Both the position numbers and the translations under genes were made by a program. 64,000 nt of DNA, taken from positions 24,841,377 to 24,905,376 of the forward strand of contig OX393562.1 in NCBI GenBank assembly GCA_947652115.1. Reading direction: 5' to 3'. This DNA is from Blastomussa wellsi. Lineage: Eukaryota > Cnidaria > Anthozoa > Scleractinia > Plerogyridae. Every line of letters begins with the position of its first letter. Positions within the stretch are counted from its first letter, which is position 1. Below are positions 48,629-60,540 of this stretch, piece by piece. The notes below the pieces were generated by a model. The model was not told where the DNA came from. It worked only from the letters and a program-made list of their open reading frames with translations, and ran no database searches.

Positions 48629-48869
48629 GTTTTTGGTATTTTTAAAAATGTCACAAACTGAATAGGTAAGACTTGCTTGCACTTGTGGAGATGCCAAGGC
48701 AAATCAAGGTTGGGTCAGATTAAACTCAGAACTCTGTCTTTCCGGCGTGTTCTGTTCAATTTTGTCCTGTAGAAATATGAAATTGTGCACTGGAAGCAAG
48801 AAAACATTTGTCACTATATTCCGGATTCAGACAAAAGGCGAGAGAGTGAAGTCCGTCAACTTGCTTACC
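48629..48869 (-). promoter_or_regulatory. P450-1 5' leader with a possible intron
   Basis: Upstream of the ATG there is an acceptor-like site (TTTCTACAG, exon from 48766) and, further up, a donor CTCAG|GTAAGC at 48869. Copy 2 has the same arrangement (donor CTCAG|GTAAAA at 61405). A leader intron conserved between the two genes is therefore plausible. Confidence 0.35.
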
Positions 48870-49439
48870 TGAGGGTACACACAACATACAGCTGCCGATC
48901 GTGGTAGTTACTGATTGAAACTGTTTTCCTCCCCTATAGCTGGCGCTGTTGTACGTTTCTTGCTTTGTAGGCCGTGCGTCATTTGACCTCTAAAATTTAT
49001 TCAGGACTGTGGGAATGACGGTGTCACGCACGCCGAAAGTTTTACAGGTTTTTGCTCAATTTAGACATTTACTTTTCACATTAGCGTGTACGTAATGGTG
49101 TTTTTCCTTGTCAACATTTGATTAAGATTTTAGGGTGTCGTTATTTCACTGGCGCAAACGTTTATTCTCAATGTTCTCCGTATGGAGCTCACAATTTGCA
49201 TATTGAAAGCAAGAGCTTTTCTTTGTTGACGTAATCGCTCATGATTACGTCAATGACAATCACGCAATTTTGTCATACAAACTGGGAACGCGGGGATGAT
49301 TCAATCAAACCGAAAATTTGCGTTAGACGGGACCCTGCCGGGACCCTGACGTATGATGTAGCACATTTGGAAGTAAAGTAGAGCATATAGGACAAAATGG
49401 AATGCTTATGCCCTAGCAACAGAGGCAGAGGACGCTACA

Positions 49440-49720
49440 GCACATGGAAACATGAAAGACTTATCCCGGAGCCCGGAGACTCCAACCGAGCTAAATGTAA
49501 GCTGTGAGAAGCCATCCAAATTGTTGAAATTAGAGGCCCAAATAACGTACCACCAGAGGCCCTACAAGCAGGCCCCAATCTATCAGCAGATATCCTTTAT
49601 GGGATACCTTCCGCAGGACTGGAATGAGAGTTATGGAATGAATGACACACATCTTTTTGAACTGTAAAAATGTCATACAATAGTCCTACATTACAACTTC
49701 CCCAAACAGACACACAATAC
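49440..49720 (+). pseudogene. LINE reverse-transcriptase fragment, plus strand
   Basis: In one frame reads GPNNVPPEALQAGPNLSADI, resembling the segment before the RT palm in RTE/CR1-type LINEs (GPDNIPPEALK). Frame changes and stops on both sides. Decayed. Confidence 0.4.
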
Positions 49721-50030
49721 TCGAGAATAGGTTTGATACTAGCTTTAAATAGAATTAACGATATTTAACTGTCAAGAACTTTTTAATACAAGCCAGAACA
49801 ACAACGCGTCTTATAAGTATTTTCCTTAGATTAGCTACATGGGATGCCCAAGAAAAGCGATCGTTCACATTCTTCGCAGCTTTTGTCGAGTACCAATAGC
49901 AACGTATTTTGTCTTTTCCAGATGGGCAATCATACCACGATCTTTAGTCTATGTCGCCGTGTTAGAAAGATTCTGCAGTCAGAGTTGTGGCGCTAGCATA
50001 GAAGGTAGCATCATCAGCAAATCTACCATT
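49690..50030 (-). pseudogene. LINE reverse-transcriptase fragment, minus strand
   Basis: On the minus strand reads FADDATFYASATTL, an RT catalytic FADD box, then, with frame shifts and stops, HLEKTKYVAIGTRQKLRR and FSWASHVANLRKIL, typical of the region after the palm in CR1-like LINEs. Decayed. Confidence 0.5.
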
Positions 50031-51778
50031 GGGGACCCATTAGGAGACCGGGGCTTACTACTACTACTACATCGGGGACCCATTAGGAGTATCGAAATCA
50101 TTCTGACAGAGCTAATAAAGAAACACCCCGATCGGTTTTTGTGCAAAATTGGTGCATAAAAAGGCCAATATACCTACAGTAGATCTGGGCCTCCTTTTCA
50201 GGGTTTACCAAAGATCTGGACCGAAACTTTTCCAGCAGCTAGACAGGCTGTGGATAGTAGAAGGTAGCGAGAAAAGAAAGGCCGAGAAAAAGGAAAGGAA
50301 AACGAGCAAGAAAAAATTCAGAACGATTTAGCAAAAAATTTTCGTTTGTACGCATGCACCAAAGTACAATTTTGTACAGTTTGGCACTTATCTTCATGAA
50401 ACTCTAGTTTCAGTATGGAAAAGTGCTTTATGACTGATTTCAGACCGATTTAGCGCCACGGCACACCAAAATCACATTCAACGTGTAAAAAAGGCGGTAA
50501 AATGAAGAACCCCGGTAAGGGTTAAAGGCATCATTAGAAGGATTAAGCATGATGTTTGTTTTTCCTGCGAACGGCAAAAATTCAACTTCCGTAGTTGGCC
50601 GTTAGGCGTTTGTGTGCGGAAATAAGCCGGTTCGGGTTTGTTGTGAAAGAGTGATTTTTTCATTATTTTTCTGAGAGATTTATTTGTGAATCAGATAAAA
50701 AGGTAACAAAATGAAAGGCACGCTCGCGTTTGCCGTAGTAACGTCATGCTTAATCTCTCTATTATTATTTTAACAGCGCGTAAAAATGTACCTTCAAATA
50801 CATGTATGTTCAGCACAAGCACTAACGTACTACGTAAAAATGCTACTAGCGATTTAGGCAAGTGGACGACGAAATGAGGAACTTTTTGAAAACGCTGACA
50901 TAAAAAAGTCGAATAACGTGACTCAGATAATGTGTGGATGCTGTAGCGTCTGGTGAGGCAGCGTTTCATTATCGATGGTGAAACAATTTGAAAACGGAAG
51001 TCTGGGCAGAAAACATTTTATCCGCATTCGAGGCGAAAACGCCGTTTTCGAATTGGGTGGACGGTAGCCTAAATTTGGCTAAAATCCGTGACCCAGTTCC
51101 TTTAAACACAGACATTATTGCGAGACATGTCTGTGAATCAAACATCGATTAAAAATAGGCGGAAACGAGTAGCCGCGTCGGGTCTCCTAGGGATAAGTTA
51201 CTTTCTTGCGCAGGACACTGAGAAAAATATTGGATTGGTAGCAGTCTAATTAACAACTGGATTCTTTGAAGAAAAGATAGACTTTATTTGCAATAAAAAA
51301 TTCTATTAATCTCTCATACGAATGCCTACTAGCTATAGATATATTTTTATAACCTCTCGTTTAACGTCACTCAGCTTGAAAACGACGTAAGTCTTATTAC
51401 TACACCGTGACATTAATAATGTTATGCTTCGAGTGTGATTGTCCAAAGCAAAGGTTAGAGTTGCCTTTAGAAACTTGAAGGTGACTACCTAGCTCTCGTC
51501 AATCGCCAAACTACAGGTATTTCTTGAACTTATACACCAGTTCGACAGCCACTGGATAGCATTCAGTTCAAAATACTAGCGCGACAAAAACGAATGCTGT
51601 CATCGTGGCATCGTCATGCTATACTATATTCTCCTAATTTCTACCTGTCTCAAAGTAAAGACGCTCTTCTCTACGGACCTATGACATGCCAATTTAAGAA
51701 AAAGCCAAATAGAGGTTAATCTTAGAAAATGTAGTTGAATTGCCTGCTTAGTGAATTCTATCGCACAATATCTTCTTT

Positions 51779-54700
51779 TCACTCTCTTGGGGAAACTTTT
51801 AGCATGATCTTTCCTGGAGGGCAGGTGAGAACAGCACCAACAGCAAAACCCAATGGTTCCTAGGAAATTAAGGAAAACAATTTCAGTGATATTTATGTGT
51901 GACACAATACAGAACATTTCAAGCAAGCAATACATAAAACTCTGACGCTGACTGTTTGAGTTGTGTACACTCTTAAATAAGGTGTGTTTCCCTAGCACAC
52001 CTTGCGAGTTTCTTAATACATCAAGGTGTGTAGTGGTGACACACCTTTTCACTGTTTAAGAAAACACACCAATGCGTGTAAGGAAACACATAAGGTGTGT
52101 AATAATTACACACCTTTGTGTTAATTAAAAATCAGTTTACAACACGAGATGCAAATGTTCTTCAACTGGAGAAATCTGAGGTTGTGAGGTGTGTTTTAAC
52201 AACTCGTCCTAAATCGCTTAAATTATCACTGGATGAAATAATGTCTTGAAGACAAATGAAGCAAATCTGCAAGATACAAGACAAATGGTATTTGAAAAAG
52301 TAGTCCGGTTTAGCCAAACAGCACACATCATTATTGGGCAAAGCAAACTGAAGTCGTAAAGTAATGAAAGCCATGATCGAGAGGCTTCAATCAACGAAGC
52401 TCCATGGCAAATATTGGTTTCAACGAGGTGCTCGTCCATGATGCCCACTTTCGGATTCCTTGTTTATGTTCCGCGCCAAAATCCGAAATAAGGTCTAATC
52501 CAGATACGCCAGGAATCAACATTTATGGCTGAAAAGAATTTGAAATTTCATTGTTTGCTGTCGATACCAGTGTTTTTGTTTTCGGTATAAGATAATAATC
52601 ATGATCTTTTATTTGGAGGCTTTCGATCACATTATGTGGTTTCCAGAAACCAGTATTAAAATCCGCCCAAAATTTGTTCAAATTGTTCAATGCCTTCCAA
52701 GAGGAGGTGGTAACAACAACATGCAATGAAGAGTGTAACAAACTTACCGGCGCTGTTTTCTCGGTGCGCTCTAGCTTGTATTTCTTCAGCAGCCTCACCA
52801 GAGTAAGTTTAATTTCCAGCAAAGCAAACCTCATGCCGACACAGTTGTGAGGACCATATCCAAACGGCATGAATGTATAAGGATGACGCTTTGCTTTCTC
52901 TGCTTCGGTAAACCTGTTTGAGACCAAACGAACAATTTGAACTTAACAATAACCTGGGAAAACCTGTCGTTTTAGTCCATTTTTAAACCACTTTTCTTAG
53001 CAAGCACAAAAGTAATTAAGACTGAAAAGTATATACTAACTTAAGTATTTGGACTGTGTGAGGAAATGTTGTTTACTTTTGCTGAATGAACCAGCAAACC
53101 AAAGATTTTGGAACAATAACCCTTTAAAGGAGCTACTCGTGTTTTTTTGTATCTCAGTCTTAACCCTGTTTGGTTATTATCACGTCTGGTGTTTTTCTTT
53201 CCTTAGTTAACTGTTAATTTCAGGTTTCCATCATTAAAGCGTAATTTGGTTCGTGATAAAAATGACTCAAAATATCGTGACATAGCTAATATAGACAACT
53301 GTACCAGATAAAGTATGATATGTCGACAGTGATAGCAACGATGATAAAGTAAGACGAAAGAAGAGAAGGTCAACAAAGGCGCCTGCCACGAGGTGAAACA
53401 GAACAGAATACGAAAGGTGATGGAAGAGAATAAGAAAGAACGCTGATGCCATAGGGATGGTCTTCTCACCTTTCTGGATCAAACTTTTCAGGCTCTGGCC
53501 AAATTTCTGGGTCATGATGAATTGCGTAACATGGAATCATCACCGGCATTCCTTTTGGAATTCTAACTCCTTTGATAGTACAGGCTTCGTTGCAATCTCT
53601 CTGGAGTCTGAGGAAGAAATTAGCAAAATAAAAGCTCGGCATGCACGTTTACAAGTACTGACTTAAAACGGCCGTTCGGCAAACAATTTCTTGAAAATAT
53701 AGGGCCGGTTGTCATAGTTTAACAGTAGATCTGAAATCCGTTTTTGCGCTTATTTCAACATGTTACGCCTTTTTCATAGGTATTCATACATTAACCACAT
53801 TCAAAGTTACTCTTAATGAAGCTGTTGTTGTGCCACAACGTATTCTCATATTGTGGCTATTTCGAGCAACCCTCGCCATGCAACTTCAACAGCCCTTAAC
53901 TAGTTCACGCACGTGATGAAACGACAGTGGCTTGGAACTTTTCTTTTTGCCATTAGGTGTTAGGTGAATGCATCACATGATATTGTTGCACAAGCGGTAA
54001 AAAATAGGGAGCAGCAAAATCAAAGTACCAGGTAAAAGGAACCCGGCTTCACAGATTTGATAAACGTCAGTAAAATCAGTTATTACAAGTGTTCAGTCTA
54101 ATCTTCAATATCCAAATTTGAGGCCAACAAAAACCCCGGGTGTCAACAAATTGTATTAGTGTATTTATGGAAGAATAACCGTAATAAACATTCCTGTTAC
54201 TGTAGTTAAGGCCGAAAACAGGTTAAAGGAGATGCCTCATGGTTTGTGCATTTAACCTAAATTGTTCAAATTTGTCATTTTTAATCCGTCTCAATCTTCC
54301 CTATCCTTAACCATCCTTGTTCCTGTTTGGTTTAGTATCACCTCTTTGGGGTTTATCTTCTTTAGGAAACTATTATTGAGAGGTTTGCTTCATTTTAAGG
54401 GGAACAGTTTGGTTCGTCGCAAAATGACTCAAATTATATAGACGGAGTTCCTTTAACAAATACCCAACAGCATTATATACATTTATGCCTAATGAGGGGC
54501 CTTAGAGAGGTTTTCTCCCATACTTACATAAACCCTGGGGGATACATTCTCATTGCTTCGTTAATAACCATGTCAAGGTAATCCATCTTATGAAGGACAT
54601 CATATGATGGCGATACCTGCAGATAAAACAGTGATTCAACAAGATTTTTAATTATATATTAAAAGGGCATTTCCATGTTGCGCCCAGACCAAAAGAAAAG

Positions 54701-57700
54701 GGAAGGGAACTCTTCATATGTAACGGGGTTTTATTATTAACACCAGCATTTCCAATGTGGGAAGGTACTAACTTCTGATCATAATGCTATAATCTTTGGC
54801 GTTTTGTTCTTTAACAGTTATCGGTAGACTTCTTCCTGTGTTTAATGGACAATGGAAAAAAATCAGTACAGGGGTATTCCAAGTACCTCATCTAAATCAC
54901 ATTCCTTTTTAAGTAACCCTCCTGTTGAATATTTGAATAGATCTTTAATCTCCTGATACAAATTGGCTGAGTTTCACCAGTATCAAGAAAGGAACATACC
55001 TCGTCTCCAGGCCACATACGGTCAATTTCGTCTCTCAGTTTGTCTTGCACATGCGCATCAGTGGCGAGATGATAACAAACAAACCCCAGGGTGGTACTGG
55101 AAGTTTCATATCCAGCAAGAAGGAACACAAGACTTTGAGCCAGAATATCATCGTTATCCATTTTTCCACCACCCGTTTCATCTTTTGCATCTAGCATCAA
55201 TTGCAACATGTCTTTCCGCTGTAACGAAACATTGTATGAAGATGGTGTGAAAAGTGGTAAAAGTCAACTTTTACTGTTCTGAATTGCCAAAGACTGAAAT
55301 CCAGAAGGCCAAGGAATTACGAATTTAAGTCATTCGATTGTGGATTACAGTTCTGTGCACCCAACCATTGCCACTAGACAAAACCATCCTTTTATAACTT
55401 TGTTTCTCCGATGGCTTCTGTTTCAAGTGGTCAATCAAATGCAAGAAGTGAAGAAGACAGAGTTGGCCACGAACTTAGAATTTGGCATCTATGTCTCACA
55501 ATTCTTGCACTTTAATTTGCCGCTTCAAACGAAAATCATCAAAAATTTGTCAAAAAGATGCCAAAAAGAAATCCAAAACTTTGTCTAGTGGCAACGATGC
55601 AGCACTGGATAAGGCCAATACCAAAAGCAAAGTTCAACTATAAGATTTGTCTCTTTTTTACTTTTATGTCGATGCTCAGTGTAAATAACGCTTCCAGACA
55701 TTTACTGGTATATAATATACTTACTGCATGAACTTTGCTGCTGCCATTTGCTTTTGTCCTTTCAGTGATGATATTTGCTGCTACTGCACCAATCTTTTCA
55801 AAATCAAAAGGGTCTGGGAGATACTTGAGTAAATGGTTTCCAAATGGTAAAAGCACTACAAAATAGAGTTATTAATTAAAATATAAACATGGCTACAAAG
55901 TTAAAAAATGTCCATTCTGTAAATGTTATGGTGGCAAAATAAAGGGTTTTCACAGTCTACCAGTTGGGTTCCATTCCAAACAAGGAAGAGCTTTAGATTG
56001 CCTTTGCGTATATTGGGCTTCATTAATAATTTTGTTAATTTTCATAACATTGTATTGGTGATCAAAACTAAGATAATAATTACAAGCATTCCAGGTTAAG
56101 AGAAACAGCGGCAGTAATTTCTTACTCATTATTCCAACAATAGGGTGTGCTGCCATGGCTTTCTTTGCTAGTTCAGTTATTGGATCATTTTCAACAGTTT
56201 GTGTTTGCGCCTTGACTCCAAATGCTGTTGACAAAATTACTTCCATGGTCAGACTCTGAAGCCACCTAGAAAACAAATGTTAAGGTTTTCTCAGTTAAAA
56301 GAAAGACCTTTTATTATTGAAACGTCTCATGAGTGAGATAAATAGTCATAATTTATTCTTTATTGCAGAATTTTGGAGTACAAATGATCAACTTTAAGTT
56401 AAATAAATAAAAAGAGAAAATTTTGGGTAGAAAAAAAGATATAGTTAAAATCGCTCAGAAAACTGTCACTTGAGGATGACAATTATAGCCCTCAGGGAAC
56501 AACGACTTGATCGAGGGACGTTTTGAGTCGGTACCATTTACATTTTATGTTAAATTGTTCCATATAATCGAAACTTGCCTGCTCTCAAGTTTTTTTGTCA
56601 AGTATTCTGTTAATAATCTTTCCTTTCAGCTACCGCAAAATGTACCATGAAACGATAAGATAGCGTGTGCGATTAGCAAAAATGGGCCAAGATTGGCCCA
56701 TCAAATATCATCTCTTTTGCGAGCACAGTCACCTACCTTTTTCATTGTATCTTTCGAAACAGTGCTTGGAAGGGAAAGTTTCGAAAAATTGTTGGACAAC
56801 TTTTATTTCTGAGGAATCTACTCTTAATATATATGAATGTTGTCTTAACGAAAAATAATTTTGCATTTAGATCCAGAGCAGTCAGCTGAGGCAATTTTAC
56901 CTAAAACATTTAAAATGTCATACAATGCAATCATTTAATGAATAAATTTATATGAAAACAATACCTGTGAAAATCAACAATCTCTCCTGTCTTGGAAATC
57001 GTATCCACTTTTTGCATCAAAGTATCCATTGCTTCATTCATAAAAGCCATCATCTAAAAGAATCAGACAACTTTAAATCAAATACAATGTAGTCAAAATC
57101 TTTCAACCTTGATGCTGCTACAAATGTTTGAAATCCATTATAATAAGGCTTAGTCATTTTTCAATGTTTTTAGAAATCTGGTTTGTATAAGATGGGAGTT
57201 TTAACGTCAGTCTGTGAAAAATCTAATGGCAAAACCTGATTGTGCCAAGTGGCACATAACCTGTAAAATTAGCTTGTGCATAATATATTATCCTCAACCC
57301 CTATCACCACCCTTATGATGGACTCCAGAACAGATGGTCTAGGTTCAAGCCCTGGCCAGGGCACTGTGTTGTGTTCTTGGGCACAACAATTTACTTTCAC
57401 AGGACCTCTCTCCATCAGGTGTATAAATTTACTTCTCGTGGATAATCCTGCGATGGACTAGCATCCTATCCAGGGGCAGTAGAAGTACTCTCTGTCACTT
57501 CTCTCTTTGGAAACCAGGATAAGCTCCGGCCTGATTGACCACTAGGCTCATATGCAGACTTTCTAGACTATCACCACCCTTGGAGATCACAGGTTAACAC
57601 AGATATGATATGGTATCCCCCCTGGATGGAATGCTAGTCCATTGCAGGGTTACCCCAGCAGTAAGTTCTCCAGTACCCATTTATACACCTGGGTGAAGAG

Positions 57701-58648
57701 AGGCACTGTGAGAGTTATATGCAAGTGTCTCAAGAACACAATGCAGTGCCCCGGCCAGGGCTCAAACCCGGACCGTCCAACCCGGAGTCCAGCGCACTAA
57801 CCATTAGGCCACCGTGTTTCTCACACAGATATGATGTGCCAGACACATTTTGTGATACCTTTATTCATTTTGCAGATGGACAGTAATTAATGCATTTACT
57901 TACATGCTTCATTTTAGATGTACTGAAGGTTGGTGACAGAGTAGCACGAAGATCCTTCCACTTTTGTCCAGGCACAACAGACAACATTCTATTATAAGGT
58001 TTGGGGATCTCCAGAAGACTCTGATAATTAAAATTAAATGGACATGTGTAAGGCAGGATAATGAACTTGAGCATGATCTTGAGAAAGTTGCAGTGACCTA
58101 CTAAAAGCAGCAATTAATTTTCAGGGTAATTAGCTGTGATTCCTGAAAGTTTAAATGATTCTCCGAAATGTATGTTATTTTGAAATGCAACAAACTTATA
58201 AAATGCCTAACTTTAATTGTTGTCAAGATAAAAATGGGCACAAGGCAATATATATAATATAAGTACATGTAAGCTCTGGCAGTTGTAGGCCACACACTCA
58301 CTCACACTGTTGGAAACTGTTTTAAATATGTCACAAGTGCTTTCACCAAGGAAACACGGAAAGCCGTAAAGCTCTAGAACAAAAATTTATTTTTCAAATC
58401 GGCACTCATAATCCTCACGGTATCAACAAACGCTTTTCATTCAACTAATTTATTCCGTTGTTTTCACGTTACCAGGCACCAGCCAATAGTGAAGCTCCAT
58501 CTTTCTGTATATAAAAAACACATGACGCACAATTCCTTGATTCGCTCCGATGAAGGGCTAACGCTCGAAACGTCAGCTCTTGAATCTCTTTACGGTAGCC
58601 AATTTACATTATCAACCCAGTTGATAAAACAAAATTATATTGTTATAC

Positions 58649-58692
<44 letters not shown>

Positions 58693-60494
58693 AATATTAT
58701 ATATTACTCATTAATGAACCAATACAACTTTTCCCTATGCATAAAGCCACAACTGGTTCCTTTCACAAAGTTTTAAAGAAAAGATATCTTCATTCACTTA
58801 TGATGGATTGGACTGTGCATGACCTTACCCTTCTATCATGAAACTTTGGAAATTCTTTAATAAGAATCTCTTTGATCATGTCTGGATCACCAACCATGAG
58901 AAAAGGCTGACGGAAGAAGTACATTCTAAAAAAAAAAATGAAATGAAAAATACATCGAAATTGTATTATTCCATTAAACATTTTAGTAACTTTGAATTAA
59001 GACACTAGTGTCAATTATAGGCTGAAGGGGAGACTTAGTGGTCTTATGGAAAGGGAATATTGCCTCGAGTGAATGGTCTGGATTCAAAGCTCTGAATGGG
59101 TCATTGTGATGCATTTTGGGCAAGACATCTTACATCTTTTCCAGGAGAAAAATTAGGGGTTGGTCTAGTAGTACTTCCTGAATGGCATCAATTGATATGG
59201 GAACTATAATATAAGTACATGTAAGCTCTGGCAGTTGTAGGTCACACCCTCACTCACACTGTTGGAAACTGTTTTAAATATGTCACAAGTGCTTTATATT
59301 GCTCGACAATCACTACACATAAGCTTGCTGTTTCCTTTATAATAAAATAATCGAGAATTTTTTACGCTTAACTCAGATGATTTAAAATTAATCGAGATAG
59401 TACATACCCAAACACCTTGCCATATTTCATGTACCATTCCTGATGACGTTTTGGAATACTGTTTGGCTGGATTTATAAAGAATTAATAATATGACAGTAT
59501 TATAAAATAAGAAATTAAGACGGAATCCGCACCTTATTGCAAGCTTTTGTATTACTACTTCAAATATATTATCAAGAGAAACCTTTTCTAACAACACCAA
59601 ACATCGAAAACAAATTTTGAAGTTCCACTGAATTCCACTGAATCGCTTAAAACATGAGATTTTTCCTATAGCTTGCGAGCTATGGAAATTCATTTCCCCA
59701 GTCTCTGATAAGAAATTGTTGTACCAAAATGATTTACACCTTATTGCAAACTTTTGAGTTACTGCTTCAAATATCTTATCAAAAGAAATCTTTTCTAACA
59801 ACACCAAACATCGAAAACAAATTTCGAATTTCCACTATAATTCCACTGAATCGCTTAAAGACGATTTTACAAAATGGCTACACATAAGATTTGCCAAAAG
59901 CTTGTGATCTTTAAAATTCATTTTCTCGGGCTGTGATAAGAAATTATTGTCGGTGTTATCACAAATAATTACTTACATCTGTACCTTTTATTAAGGGTAA
60001 AAAATAACGCAATATGATTTAAATTATTCTGGCAATTGATTTTTGTCCAACTTAAATATTACTCAACTTCGTACGGAACGTCGCATTTCCAACAGGTAAA
60101 TAATCTGTAGGCCCCCTTTAGAAGTCCCCACCTTTACCTGTCAATGGCTTCTTTAGCTTTGTTTGCATGCAGCATGGATCTACCACTGGTGTCATAGCCT
60201 GCGTGGCGCCCCCTCGCCTCGCGCGCTGGTTTTTCCCCCATCTCCCTCCCCTTCGGATGCCTGCCACGCAGGCTACTGGTGTCAAGGTGTCATGTTGAAG
60301 TATTTTAAAATTAAAATTACAAAAGTAGCACCGTAGTTAACATTAAATACTCGTAACTCGATATCTCTTTTAAAACACACCTTTTTCTTTGTTCCTATGT
60401 AAACTACTGACCTGTTTTTACCATGTTTAAGCTATTTATTTCTTAGTTATTGCTGTAAAGCGCCATTGAACCATTGGGAAATGGCGCTCAACAA

Positions 60495-60540
<46 letters not shown>

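Larger units (their letters stand above)
48870..51778. other. Spacer between the two P450 genes, LINE remnants
   Basis: No intact gene. 49400-49720 and 49690-50030 hold LINE fragments (separate entries). 50030-50330 contains a short Lys/Glu-rich open frame of no known family. 50500-51770 shows nothing recognised. Confidence 0.4.

Noticed and set aside
50149..50331. Lys/Glu-rich frame ending in KKERKTSKKKFR as a gene
   Set aside because: Low-complexity basic tail from A-rich DNA next to LINE debris; no homologue recognised.
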